From Portulaca oleracea (Eukaryota > Streptophyta > Magnoliopsida > Caryophyllales > Portulacaceae), in the NCBI GenBank assembly GCA_029582165.1, contig CM055882.1:13773001-13837000 (forward strand): DNA of 64,000 nt, read 5' to 3'. Below are positions 1-10,231 of this stretch, piece after piece. Within the stretch, counting starts at the first letter, position 1. Each line of letters starts with the position of its first letter. The notes under the pieces were generated by a model, which saw only the letters and a program-made list of their open reading frames with translations, made no database searches and was not told the origin of the DNA. Both the position numbers and the translations under genes were made by a program.

Positions 1-1
1 T

Positions 2-187
2 ATCGACATTGATTGTTATTTCACAAGAGAAAAGGTTCTTGAGGGTCTTCTTCAGCTCACACATGTACCAACTCAAGAACAACTTGCCGATGTGTTAACA
101 AAAATACTCCCATCTTCTCAACAAAATCACATTTTGGCCAAGCTTGGATTGGTTTCACATACATCCAAGCTTGAGGGGGGATGTTAA
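2..187 (+). pseudogene. Copia retrotransposon pol, C-terminal end (partial)
   Basis: This open frame enters from the left edge of the window and ends in TAA at 185-187. Its protein resembles the extreme C-terminus of Copia RNase H: a 'IDIDCYFTREKV' stretch, then 'THVPTQEQLADVLTK', then 'KLGLVSH'. In Copia elements the QLAD.LTK motif lies just upstream of the polypurine tract and 3' LTR, and here a purine run at 171-181 leads straight into an LTR. No stop interrupts the visible part, so the element may have been intact, but most of it lies outside the window. Confidence 0.85.
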
Positions 188-396
188 GAGTATATTGTTA
201 GTTATGTTAGTTATCTGTTAAGGTTATTTAGCTAATCAGTTAGTTAGTCTTTTTCTTTATTTTCTTGATTATACCTTAGTCTATAAATATCAATCATGTA
301 TGCTCTCTTATTCATTCATTCAATAATAATACAAATCCTTACATTCTATTTCTCTCAATTCTACGTTTCTTCTCTTCATCTCTGAAACTGTTAACA
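182..396 (+). repeat. 3' LTR of the left-edge Copia element
   Basis: This 215-bp LTR begins TGTTAA and ends TTAACA, a perfect terminal inverted repeat, and follows a GAGGGGGGA polypurine tract. It contains a TATA-like TATAAATA near 281. The next bases, GTACA (397-401), would be one copy of the 5-bp target duplication; the partner lies outside the window. Coding sequence of a metacaspase begins immediately after it. Confidence 0.85.
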
Positions 397-636
397 GTAC
401 ATGTAATAATGAGAACCATGATGAGGAGCCAAAGCCGTACGGGGGGGGGGGCGTTCACCCATGCAGTGTGCACGATCTTCAATGAATATCCGGGTCCGCT
501 TTCTAATAAACAAGTGGTGATACTAGCTCGAAAGATTTTGAAAGAAGAGTTGGACATTAGCCAACACCCATGTTTGTATTGCAGTGATGAAAATGGTAAT
601 GCACCTTTCTTGTGGCAACTAGATGAAGATCACTAG
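397..636 (+). pseudogene. Metacaspase C-terminal fragment, interrupted by Copia
   Basis: The reading frame directly after the Copia LTR encodes the last roughly 80 residues of a type II metacaspase. It ends with 'QHPCLYCSDENGNA', which matches the C-termini of the two fuller metacaspase genes in this window ('QHPCLYCSDENANA' and 'QHPCLYCRDENAAS'). The frame that gives 'HDEEPKPYGG' before 441 changes at a run of 11 G (441-451), where the relatives have a short Gly-Ala segment; the downstream part then continues as 'AFTHAVCTIF' in another frame. The catalytic His and Cys region is absent here and may lie on the far side of the Copia element, outside the window. As it stands this copy cannot encode an active protease. 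The G run could be a true expansion or a sequence error. Confidence 0.85.
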
Positions 637-900
637 CCATCTAAAATGTGTTGAAGGTTTGGAAAAATATAATGTTAGTGTTGGTAGCTTTTGGAAGTGT
701 GGATTGATTGAGTACTTTGATATGTGCTTGGATACATTTAATAAGGTGAAAAATAAGTGTGTAAATTGTTTTGGTGAATAAAATGTTCTAGAAAGTGTAC
801 TAGGTTGTGGTATGTAAAGACTATAGAGAGAATGTATTAATGCATATTTAATATGTGCTTGGATACAGTTGTTGCATTCTGTATAAATATGTATGAGGAA
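637..900. other. Flank between metacaspase fragment and old Copia
   Basis: AT-rich sequence that is probably the 3' flank or 3' UTR of the disrupted metacaspase. The words 'GTGCTTGGATACA' occur twice (near 723 and 855). I see no coding region here. Confidence 0.4.
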
Positions 901-1102
901 TATAACAATAATGGCTATCTCATGTGCAACCCAATAGCCAACATCGACCCAAGTTAGCTAAGTCATATATATTTTTCCTATGTCTTCTATCAACCCCTAT
1001 TCTAATTGTATGCAAATACTTAGTGATATAATGAAATCCTAAAAATCTCTTCGTTTATCTCTATGCTCTATCCTTTCTCTTTCCTTAGGTTTCTAATCTT
1101 CA
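901..1102 (+). repeat. 5' LTR of old Copia element
   Basis: The segment aligns over its length with 10024-10231. Shared words include 'CTATGTCTTCTAT', 'TTCTAATTGTATG' and 'GTGATATAATGAAA'. It is followed by a Met-tRNA-type primer binding site at 1105-1117. The canonical TG start is decayed to TA. Confidence 0.8.
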
Positions 1103-1210
1103 CATGGTAATAGAGCCCTACAATTCAAGATGTGGGGACTTGTTTTGTTCTCAATTGATTAATTTGTTCAATCTTTCTTTGTTTTACTCTTCGTTTCTAG
1201 CGTTTTTTAA

Positions 1211-3165
1211 ATGGCTGAAACGGTTGAAACATCTTCAGAAACAAATTCAAGAATTGTGAATGATTGATATAATAGTGATCCATTATCTCTTTAGTGTTTA
1301 GACCACCTAGGGATTCCTACTACCAACATCAAACTTATCGGCTCGAATTTCTAGAAATGGGCAAAGTCGGTCAAGATTGCACTACACATTAAAGTGAAGA
1401 TGGGCTTCATTGATTGATCGTGTGAGAGATCAACCGCTAATTGATCATCCCAATTACTTGCAATGGTTTTGGATCTCGCAGATGCATTCTTATATGTTAA
1501 TAATGCTAAAGATCTTTGGGATGAGTTAACTGGGCGTTTTGGGCAATCAAATGGTATGTTGTTATACCATCTGGAAAAAGAAATAATTGATTTATATCAA
1601 GGTACGTAATGAGACTGTCGCGGTATATTATACCAAGCTTAAACATCTCTGAGATGAACTTGGTGATATTTTTGACATTCCAGAGTGTGTTTGTAAGGGA
1701 GATAATTACATTTACCCTACCTGACATATGTGGTAATAATTTTTGCACACCCGACATTTGAGAAATAATTTTCACCCTACCTAACATTTAGTGAAAGTGT
1801 TTTTTTGTGTCAAATTCCGGTAACTTGTCATCGGAGATATGAAAATACAATAATACCCCTATATAATTATGTGAAAGTACCAAACTGCCCTTAAGATTGC
1901 GATTGAAATGACGATACTGACCCTTCAATTGTTTTGTGTGGGAAAAGGGGGAAAAGACTGTCGATCTAGAAAAGAAATATATCACTTCACTCTTCTCACT
2001 GTCGTCTTCTATAAGGGTAAATAGGTAATTTCGTTTTTAATTGAAAATACTATGAATTAATAGCAGGGGTAAACATGTCACTTCCTATTCATTTTTTTAA
2101 TACTTGCCGGAAAATCCCACAAAAAACCATTATAATATATCCTAGGTGGTTTAAATTTACGACCACTTAAATGTCAAGTAGGGTGAAAATTATTTCTCAA
2201 ATGTCGGGTGTGCAAAAATTATTACCACATATGTCAGGTAGGGTAAATGTAATTATCTCGTTTGTAAGGCACAAAAGAAATCCTTTGAATTGAACATGAT
2301 AAATTGATGATGCAGTCTCTTATGCATCTAGATGATGCTTATGATGCAGCAAGGGGTCAAATTCGACTTCTAGATCTTCTACCAATAGTCAACATGGAAT
2401 ATAACATGATTCTATGGGTAGAAAGGCAAAGCTAAGTTAGGGGTAATCTTGGCAAAGATCTTGCATCATGTGTTAATCGGGTTGCCAATGATGAAGTTGT
2501 TACTCCTGGTTCATTGGCTATACATGGTTCTAAGGCCAAGAAAGATGTCAAGAAGTCAAGGGATCAAAAGTTTTGTATCGATTGTCAATGTAAGGGTCAC
2601 TTTGTGGATCAATGTTTCCAAACAATAAGGTATCTCGGTTGGTACGAAGGCCCAAAGAATCCTAAGGATGCTACACAGAAGCAATACAATTCAAGAATTG
2701 CTGCAAATGTTACACTAGAGCAAGCTTTGGGGTTTAATATTGCATTGGATGGTCCTACCCAAGAAGATTTACATAGAAAAATCCTCAACAAGACTCAATT
2801 TGATACTTCTTTCCTTAGGCATTAGCTGCAAAAATGATGAAGTACAACTAACACCAACAACTTACAGGAGCAATTCAACCAAATCATTATACTCATTTTG
2901 CTGATACATTAAATACAACAAGTAATATCGGTCCACTCAAATATAGTTTCTCTTGCAATGTTTTGTGTGATAATAATGTTGCAAAATCTTGTGTGTGGAT
3001 TATGGATATTGGCCGGGGCAAGTGATCATGTGTGATGTCTGTATGTTACAGAATTTGCAAACTCCCTATGTGTTTGTTATAGTGGTTATGCCTGATGGGT
3101 CTTTGAAATAAGTTACTCAATCCAAGATTGTTTATCTTGATTCCACTTTTTTTTTGAACATTATT
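1211..3165 (+). pseudogene. Copia gag and protease remnant
   Basis: Translation from the ATG at 1211 gives 'MAETVETSSETNSRIVND' and then an early stop. Further on, a gag zinc knuckle of the CX2CX4HX4C type is readable at about 2575-2615 ('CIDCQCKGHFVDQC'). A protease-like start ('WIMDIG', with the D of the active site) lies near 3000. The coding sequence is broken by stops, by a 561-bp MITE at 1699-2259 and by an insertion that begins near 3166. It is not functional. Confidence 0.75.
1699..2259. mobile_element. Mutator-type MITE, about 90-bp TIRs, 10-bp TSD
   Basis: The first about 93 bp (GAGATAATTACATTTACCC...) are repeated in reverse complement at about 2168-2259. The element is flanked on both sides by GTTTGTAAGG (1689-1698 and 2260-2269). 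Long TIRs and a 9-10-bp target duplication are typical of Mutator-like elements. The 561-bp body has no transposase, so it is non-autonomous. A diverged relative of the same family is found at 48901-48947 and 63780 onward. Confidence 0.85.
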
Positions 3166-4071
3166 GGAGCGGTTCCCGATGCACGGTGGATTGATGAATA
3201 AATATAGCTTGAGTTGTTCTTGTAGAGAAGATGAGAGAAAACCATTTGAAAACCCATGAACAATAGAATAGAGAGAGAAAGATGCAAATCTCAATCACTC
3301 ATGCTTGAACATCTCAATATTAGCCTTGAACTTGAATAATAATCAAAATCAACCAAGAACATAAACCTTGAACACCAAAGGGATTGAATATGATTTTGGA
3401 TAAAGGATAATCCACCACCAAAATCTAGCACCCCGCCATGACCATCATAAAGGAGAAATCCACCAAATGATCAATAAAAGAATGACTTGTTAACACCACC
3501 ATTAACAAATGGATAAAGTAAGAACAAGATTTTTTAGAGAAAATAAGGGAGCAAACCCTAACAATGCATTAGCATATCATTCATCAACATAAGCTACCTA
3601 GAAAAGAGTGCTAAACATGGTATTTTTACTAGGGAAAAGAAATAACAAAAACACAGCGTTTAAACAAGCGAAACAACACAGCCGTCGCGGGCACGACGTC
3701 CCCTATCATGGGCGCGACAGCCCCTTGCCCGAACACTCTTTCATCTGCCGCCGTGTGTCGCGGGTGCAACGGGATGGGTCGCGGGCGCGACGTGCTTCTG
3801 TCACGGGCGTGACACCTCTTGTCGCAGCCGCGAGATTGTCCTGCTCCATTTCATGGCTGGGCCAAATCGAAGCGTCGCGGGCGCGACGTAGTTGGTAACG
3901 GGCGCAACGCCCAGGCCAACACGTCGTCGCGGGTGTGACTGAGCCAATTCGGGCGTGACTGAGCCAACTCGGGTGTGACTGTCTGCTGTCGGCCGACGCT
4001 AGTTCCTCCGTGACTTCAACGCTTCCATGATCACTCTCGAACCCCGATTCGTCGATGTTTCTTGTCCCGAG
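3166..4071. other. Unidentified insertion, left part
   Basis: The sequence interrupts the Copia protease region and is itself split by the gag-only Copia element at 4072-6615; its right part is 6616 to about 7290. The first 500 bp are AT-rich and the rest (3680-3990) is strongly GC-rich. I recognise no coding domain. It may be part of an LTR or leader of a large retrotransposon, but no termini could be matched. Confidence 0.3.
3680..3985. repeat. Dispersed near-palindromic GTCGCGGGCGCGAC motif array
   Basis: About eleven imperfect copies of a 14-bp near-palindrome, best seen as GTCGCGGGCGCGAC (for example near 3682, 3777 and 3872), are spaced irregularly by roughly 20-50 bp. Variants have GGGTGCAAC, GGGCGTGAC or GGGTGTGAC. 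The spacers are unrelated to each other, so this is not a simple tandem repeat. The function is unknown. Confidence 0.6.
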
Positions 4072-4455
4072 TGTTGGGAAAAAAGTGTTATTTTTCCCAC
4101 CCCGCCAAGATCACTTTCAAGCAGAAAATAACAAGAAAATTTATAGAGAATAACAACACAAGATTTAACGTGGAAAAACTCCCCAATTGGGATAAAAACC
4201 ACGGACCACCAGAAAAATATTCACTATATGGAAATTATTACACCATACAATATTTTTCTCACACTCTCATTCCTCTCATACTATCACTAGAGAGATCTCC
4301 AAGACAACATCTAAATCTCTTTAGTAGTATAAAGAATAAGTGTTTTGTGTTGTGTTAAACAAAGGAGGAGGAGGGCTTTATTTATAGCCTCCAATCCCCC
4401 TCCACTTCACAAATCCACCGATGTGGGACTTGAAAAGGGGAGCCAAAAACCAACA
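4072..4455 (-). repeat. 3' LTR of gag-only Copia
   Basis: The segment is nearly identical to 6231-6615. On the minus strand it starts TGTTGGTTTTTGGCTCC and contains the phrase 'AAGTCCCACATCGG', common in plant Copia LTRs. Confidence 0.9.
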
Positions 4456-4990
4456 AATCTCCACCTTGGCTCAATTTCAAGTCCCACCAAATACAATCTT
4501 CATCTTTTAAAAAAAAAGAAAAAGAAGAAAAATATAATCTGTTGATCATTTATGGTTGTCCAGCTACACATAAGAGAATCAATTCTCCACCTGACTCAAA
4601 ACTCGATCAACCATGCACAGCTGCAGCTTTCACATTGTCTGCTACTGATAATCATAATTCTTAGTTCAAGAATTATCATACTCTCACCATAAAGAGTATA
4701 TCCACCTAGATTGAATTCCATCAATCCAGGAATTTTCACTTGAAATCACTTCCTATTTCAAGAATTTCAGTTTCAGCACATGTCGAAAAAACCTGCTAAT
4801 AATTTATGGTGCAACTCTCTTGTTAACTTCTTGAGAGTTCATTAGCCATCGACATACTTTCCACCACACATCTTGCATCTCTTGTTAACCAATGCCCATG
4901 TGCAAACCTGTAGACCAGCTACCAATTAACATCCTCTTCCATGGCAATACTCAAGGGTAGCATTGATGCCATGAGGATTTTCATATTTCT

Positions 4991-5795
4991 TTACAAAGAA
5001 ATATCATCCCCCTCTCCCAGGGAGGCAACATTGGCAGCATTTTCTTTGGAGCATCTAGCCGAACTAGCCCCATTATTTGAACATTTAGATTTAGGATGTC
5101 CTGGGTGACCACAAATCCAGTAGATGATATTTTTCTTAGAGCTTTTATTTTCCTTCCATTTGCCTTTAACAACAAGAGCTGAATCTTCTTGAGATTTTTC
5201 ATCTCCATTCTTCAACCTCTTTTCCTCAGAAATCAATTTGCTTGTCACTTCTGAGAAAACCACAGTATCCTTCCCATACATTAAAATGGGTTGCATGTGC
5301 TTGTAGGAAGATGGAAGAGACCAGATGAGTCGAAGTGCCTTGTCTTCATCATCAATCTTCACTTTAATAGACTCCAGATCAGAAACAATCCCATTCAAAA
5401 CACTCAGATGGTCAGAAATAGTTGTACCTTCCTCCATTTGCAATTTATGAAATCGCTCCTTCAAATATAACCTATTTGAAATACTTTTAGTTTGGTACAA
5501 CTCTTCAAGTTTCTCCCACAACTCCTTAGTTGTAGATAAATCCAATCACATTAGCAAGAACATTTTTAGCCAAACACAAGCGAATCTAGCTTGCCGCTCT
5601 CATGTCTAGCTCTTCCCATCCTTCATCACTAATTTTGGATTTTCCAGAGTCTTCACCGCTCTCATATTCAATGGTTAGTCTACCTTTCAACGCCTTGTAT
5701 AATCCAGATTGGATTAACACATCTTTGACTTGCACTTGCCACAAGCCAAAATTAATTTTCCCATCAAATTTCTCAATCTCAAATTTTGTCCCCAT
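4991..5795 (-). pseudogene. Copia gag polyprotein, frameshifted
   Basis: The first frame (5586-5795) starts 'MGTKFEIEKFDGK', the usual N-terminus of plant Copia gag, and ends at a stop. The second (4991-5545) carries the gag core ('LWEKLEELYQTKSISNR', 'LNGIVSDLESI', 'SLPSSYKHM') and a zinc knuckle written YWICGHPGHPKSKC. The knuckle's first Cys position is occupied by Tyr, so metal binding is probably lost. A nonsense codon and a 1-nt shift separate the two frames near 5545-5586. Gag normally packages the element RNA in cytoplasmic particles. This copy probably makes no full protein. Confidence 0.85.
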
Positions 5796-6210
5796 ATTGT
5801 TTATCAGTATTCAAATGGACAAAATAGTTAAAAAAAAATACCCACTAAATTAGTTCTCAGAAAAGAGATGGATCACAATAGAACCAAATCTTTCTTTAAC
5901 CAGAACCTCTTTAGATCGTATTTTTTCACTATTTCCTAATACACAAGTACCTCAAAACAATTCTACCAGAATAGCAAACTCCACCGAAATCAAACTCCAC
6001 TTGCTACTCTACCGAGACAGAACTTCTGCTTAATAATAATTCCTATTCAGAAATTTTTCTGATGTGGAAGATCAGACAAAGTGCAACCACAGAGCATACT
6101 AAAATTTCAAAAGAATTATTCTGCAGCCTTGGCTTCAACACAACGAAAGAACTTCTTTTCTGATGTGGAAGATCAGATTAAACTGCAGCCACAGAGCATA
6201 CTCAGACATA

Positions 6211-6228
6211 ACCTTGGCTCTGATACCA
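6211..6228 (-). other. Primer binding site (initiator Met-tRNA)
   Basis: Read on the minus strand this is TGGTATCAGAGCCAAGGT, complementary to the 3' end of initiator Met tRNA. It lies 2 bp inside the 5' LTR. Confidence 0.9.
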
Positions 6229-6230
6229 CT

Positions 6231-6615
6231 TGTTGGGAAAAAAACTGCTATTTTTTCCACCCCGCCAAGATCACTTTCAAGCAGAAAATAACAAGAAAAT
6301 TTATAGAGAATAACAACACAAGATTTAACATGAAAAAACTCCCCAATTGGAATAAAAACCACGGACCACCAAAAAAATATTCACTATATGGAAATTATTA
6401 CACCATACAATATTTTTCTCACACTCTCATTCCTCTCATACTATCAGTAGAGAGATCTCCAAGACAACATCTAAATCTCTCTAGTAGTATAACGAATAAG
6501 TGTTTTGTTTTGTGTTAAACAAAGGAGGAGGAGAGCTTTATTTATAGCCTCCAATCCCCCTCCACTTCACAAACCCACCGATATGGGACTTGAAAAGGGG
6601 AGCCAAAAACCAACA
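6231..6615 (-). repeat. 5' LTR of gag-only Copia
   Basis: This is the partner of 4072-4455; only scattered substitutions separate the two. It is followed by the second CCGAG copy of the target duplication. Confidence 0.9.
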
Positions 6616-7290
6616 CCGAGACGGCTCAGTATGACCCCGAGGCCTATGGGGTTGGTGGGGCAAAACTCGAGCCTCTCCAATCTCCAACGTCGGACGACTC
6701 GCCTTAACCATGCCAACCCGATGCTCATCAATCCACCCTTTGAAAAGGTATATCGGTTCTTGAACATGTCCGGATGAACGGGTTTAGTGTGGAAATGTCG
6801 GGTCGGAATCTCTTCCTTCTTGTCATCATCCTCGAACCCGGCTTTGGAAGCTCAGACCCAAACTCGACACGGTTCAATTATCGGCCAAAAGGCCCTTTTA
6901 ATCAAAAAGCCCAACAGAATCAATTGATTCAGCCAGCCATACACAACCATACACAGCTGAAAATAGAGCACCCAGACTCCATACAATCAGTGCGACAGTG
7001 CAACAGCACAACAAAACAAATCAAAAATTGCAACTGCACTAACAACACCAGACCCCTAACCTTTACTGAAAAAAGAAGGGTAAATGATGAAAATTCGAAG
7101 CTAACTGTTCTGCCGAATAAGAGTGCTTTTCCTTCTAATTCAAAGACCGCAAACAGATTCTCCATTTGACAGATTGTAGCACCAGAATTTTGTTCTTCTC
7201 TTGATTATCAAATATGACAGAGTTTCGCTGTTGCCAAATAGACCAAACCAATTGCAAAGAATGCAGCATACTACATGGGGTGTTATATAT
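6616..7290. other. Unidentified insertion, right part
   Basis: This continues the sequence interrupted at 4071. It is moderately GC-rich to 6900 and then AT-rich. On the minus strand a charged open stretch reads 'DDDKKEEIPTRHFHTK', but I recognise no family. The old Copia sequence resumes somewhere around 7300-7500. Confidence 0.3.
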
Positions 7291-7499
7291 TCCCGATTTA
7301 AAATACTACCTTTTCTCAGTTAGTAATTAAATTACTTAGCACCCAAAACATGTGTATTCATATCTACCCAACTGATTGTTATTTTCATAACCTTACAACT
7401 GATGATATCGTTGCAAAGGCTATGCCCACTAATGGTCTGTTTTAAAATGATTTTTCATAATTGTCAATCTTACACACATTTGCCTCACCATAATATAAA

Positions 7500-8320
7500 T
7501 ATTTGGTGTTAGATTTTTGATTGTGAAGCTTGTATTTTTACAAAAGCATACATATATATAGGCTACCATTCTCAAGAAGCAATGGATCTTTGAGACCTTA
7601 TAAAGTGGCAAACATTGATGATGTACGTTATTTCTTAACTATGGTTGATGATTTTAGCAGAATTACTTGGACCTTCCAAATGTGTAATAAAACTCAAGTT
7701 TTGTTGAAAATTCAATATTTGTTGTCTGTTGTAGAAGCATAATATAATGCTACAGTTATTTCTATAGGGATTGATAAGGGAACATAATTGTCAATCATGC
7801 ATGTTTAGACCTTATTTTCTCAAAAAGGAATTGTACATCAAAAGTTTCTGGTTAAACACCACAACAAAATGGTGTAGTGGAAAGAAAATATAGACATTTG
7901 TTAGATAATGCTCGAGCTATAAGATTTCAATTTAGACTTCGTAAAAATTTTGGGGAGAGTGTATTTTAGCAAATATTCATATTATGAAGTCTTTATGAAG
8001 TTCCTAGGAATAAAAAGGCGGGTTTGTCTGCTTTGAGAACAATTGGTTGCTTATGTTTTGTTGTATGGGAGAAACTGATAAATTTGAAACAAGAGCAATT
8101 AAATGTGCCTTACTTGGTCATTGTTTTGGTAGCAAAGAATTGCAACTAACAAAATTTTACAGAGTAGAGATGTTCCTCTTGATCCATTGTAAAATTCTGG
8201 TTCTCTTTGGCCCATTCCAACCTTACATGATCTTTTCCAACCTCCAAATTCTCAAAATATTCCATCACATACACCTTCTGACCCCCTTCCTATTTCTTCT
8301 CCACCGACCATGTTACTAGA
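7500..8320 (+). pseudogene. Copia integrase remnant
   Basis: Broken frames give the Copia integrase core: 'RYFLTMVDDFSRITW' at about 7625-7670, which holds the first catalytic Asp, then 'QNGVVERKYRHLLDNARA' at about 7863-7920, which holds the conserved E. A later part resembles the 'IGCLCF' region downstream of the core. Stops and shifts are frequent. It belongs to the old Copia element. Confidence 0.75.
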
Positions 8321-8472
8321 ATTTTAAAAAATTGATACTCCCACACTGGGTAACATTTTAAAAAAGTGGTTTATAAAGTAAATTTAAACCTAGTGAGACA
8401 CTTAAATACTATAAGCAAGACTAGTCATTAAGGGTTTAAACAAATAAGGATAATGATTATAAATATACTTTT

Positions 8473-8790
8473 CACTACAATAAAAGTGGTTTATTGTAAC
8501 ACTCATTATAGTAACATTTATAAAAAAAGTGTTGCAATAGAGTATCTATAGCAACATTTAACAAAAATGTTGCATAAGATGTAACATATTGCAACAGTTT
8601 TCTAAAATGTGTTACCTATACCAAGCTATTGTAATAGTTTTCAAATAAATAAAAAAAAGCATTCATAAATCGAAGGGCTCTCCCAAAATATTTTCATTTC
8701 CCTCCAATGAATATTTCCATAACATTTTCCCAAAATTTAAGCTAAATTACTGAAATCAAAGTTCCCCTCTCTCCAACTATACAGGATCCA
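8473..8790. mobile_element. CACTA-like terminus, solitary
   Basis: The sequence begins CACTACAATAAAAG, as CACTA terminal repeats do, and is followed by repeated GTTGCAATAG / TAGCAACATTT words resembling subterminal repeats. It sits between the integrase and RT remnants of the old Copia. I found no opposite terminus, so it may be a truncated element. The right limit is uncertain. Confidence 0.4.
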
Positions 8791-8829
8791 ATTAACCCTA
8801 ATTCATGATCCCCCTCCTAATTTTCTCTC

Positions 8830-9985
8830 ATTGCTAAATTGGGTACCTCAAGAATTTTATTGCTTTTACAATTACCAAATAGTTGGACTTATATGTTACT
8901 ACCAAAAGGTTATACTAAAGTTAATGCATGTGAAGTTTGCAAACTTGTTCACTCTTTATATGATCTTAAAAAGCTTCAACACAATAAAATTTGAAACTAA
9001 CCAAAAAAGTTCCTTATTAAGGTTTCATTCCATCTAATTCAGATAATTCTTTATTTACTAATTAAAGAATCTTCCATGGGTTCTATTTATAATGTTCTAG
9101 TTTATTTTCATGATCTCTTGATTACTGATGATGACAATTAATGTATTATCCTACTTAAATCTTCTTTACATATTGCCTTTACTATTAAGGATGTGGGTCT
9201 GACACGATATTTCTCGGGTATTGAAATATCTCGATCATTTATGGGTACTTTTTTTGAGTCAAATCGATCAAGTATATTACTGATATACTCTTTGATGCAG
9301 GATTACTGCCACAAAATGAACCAAATTTCTACTACCAAAAGGTCTCAGTCTCACTCATGAATCTGGACAGAAGATGATTGATCCCCTTGCCTTTAGATGG
9401 ATCATTGCCAGACTATTATATCTCACGTTAACCAAACCTGACATCTGTTACCCGGTTCAGTATTTGAATCAATTAATTCAGTCACCAGTCAATCTTTGCT
9501 ACAAAGCTTTCATACATGTTAAGCGTTACTTGAAAATCGTAAAATGAATGCATATGGTCTCTTACTGGGCACTGTATTTTTCTGGGTGCTTTTCTAGTAT
9601 CTTGTAAGACAAAAAGAAAAAGAACATTTCAAAATCTTCCATAGAGGCAACGTATTTGGCCATGTCAGCTAGAACAACAGAGTTGAAGTGAATTTCTCAC
9701 ATTTTGTCTTATCTAAAAGTTTCGTTTAAGCTTCCTTTCAATATGAATTGTGACAAAAAAAAGTCGCTCAATATATAGTCGAGAACCTGGTCTTTTATGA
9801 AAGGAGTCAAAGGACCAAGCATCTTAGCATCGATTTCCATAAAGGGATAAGGTGCTCGAAGGTTTCCTCAATACTTCTCATGTCGCCTCCAAAGAATATT
9901 ACCTGCTCTTCTTTCCAAACCTTTAGGTGAGAATCAACATCGTTTTCTAACTTTAAGCTAAGGTTGGGATTGGTGAATGTTCCAT
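8830..9985 (+). pseudogene. Copia RT and RNase H remnant
   Basis: Fragments read 'LPKGYTKVN', 'HSLYDLKK', 'LVYFHDLLITDDDN' (the place of the RT motif YVDD, here mutated) and 'FTIKDVGLTRYFSGIEI', all typical of Copia RT in order. The RNase H tail near 9800-9985 ends 'KLRLGLVN', just before the polypurine tract. There are many stops and it is not functional. Confidence 0.75.
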
Positions 9986-10023
9986 TATATCCGCCTTGAG
10001 GAGGAGGGGGGGGGGGGGGGGGA

Positions 10024-10231
10024 TGTAGCAATAAGGGTTGTCTTGTTAGCAGCCCAATAGTGGAAATAGGACCAAGTTAGATAGGTCATATACATTTTGC
10101 TTATGTCTTCTATTGCTCGATCAACTCCAATTCTAATTGTATGGAAATACACAGTGATATAATGAAACCCTAAATCTCTTCCTTTTTCTCTGTGCTTTAT
10201 TCTTTGTCTTTCCTTCAATATCTCATCTTCA
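10024..10231 (+). repeat. 3' LTR of old Copia element
   Basis: Starts TGTAGCAATAAGG directly after a 17-G run in the polypurine tract and aligns with 901-1102. It ends in CTTCA. Confidence 0.8.

Larger units (their letters stand above)
4072..6615 (-). mobile_element. Gag-only Copia element, minus strand, TSD CCGAG
   Basis: Two nearly identical LTRs (4072-4455 and 6231-6615, about 385 bp) begin TGTTGG and end CCAACA. The element is flanked by CCGAG on both sides (4067-4071 and 6616-6620). A Met-tRNA primer binding site lies at 6211-6228 on the minus strand and an AAGGTGGAGATT polypurine tract abuts the other LTR. Only a gag gene lies between them; protease, integrase, RT and RNase H are missing, and the internal region is under 1.8 kb. 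It would need help from a complete relative to move. The high LTR similarity and perfect duplication suggest a fairly recent insertion. Confidence 0.92.
901..10231 (+). mobile_element. Old, degenerate Copia element with nested insertions
   Basis: Two diverged LTRs (901-1102 and 10024-10231) flank remnants of gag, protease, integrase, reverse transcriptase and RNase H in normal Copia order on the plus strand. The primer binding site TGGTAATAGAGCC (1105-1117) resembles the initiator-Met tRNA site TGGTATCAGAGCC. A polypurine tract at 10001-10022 precedes the 3' LTR. Every coding part has many stops and frameshifts, and the LTRs differ at many positions, so the element is old. I could not find a convincing target duplication. 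A MITE (1699-2259), a composite insertion (about 3166-7290) and a CACTA-like end (from 8473) lie within it. Confidence 0.8.

Noticed and set aside
3680..3985. CRISPR-like array
   Set aside because: The repeats are degenerate, the spacing is irregular and the context is a plant retrotransposon.
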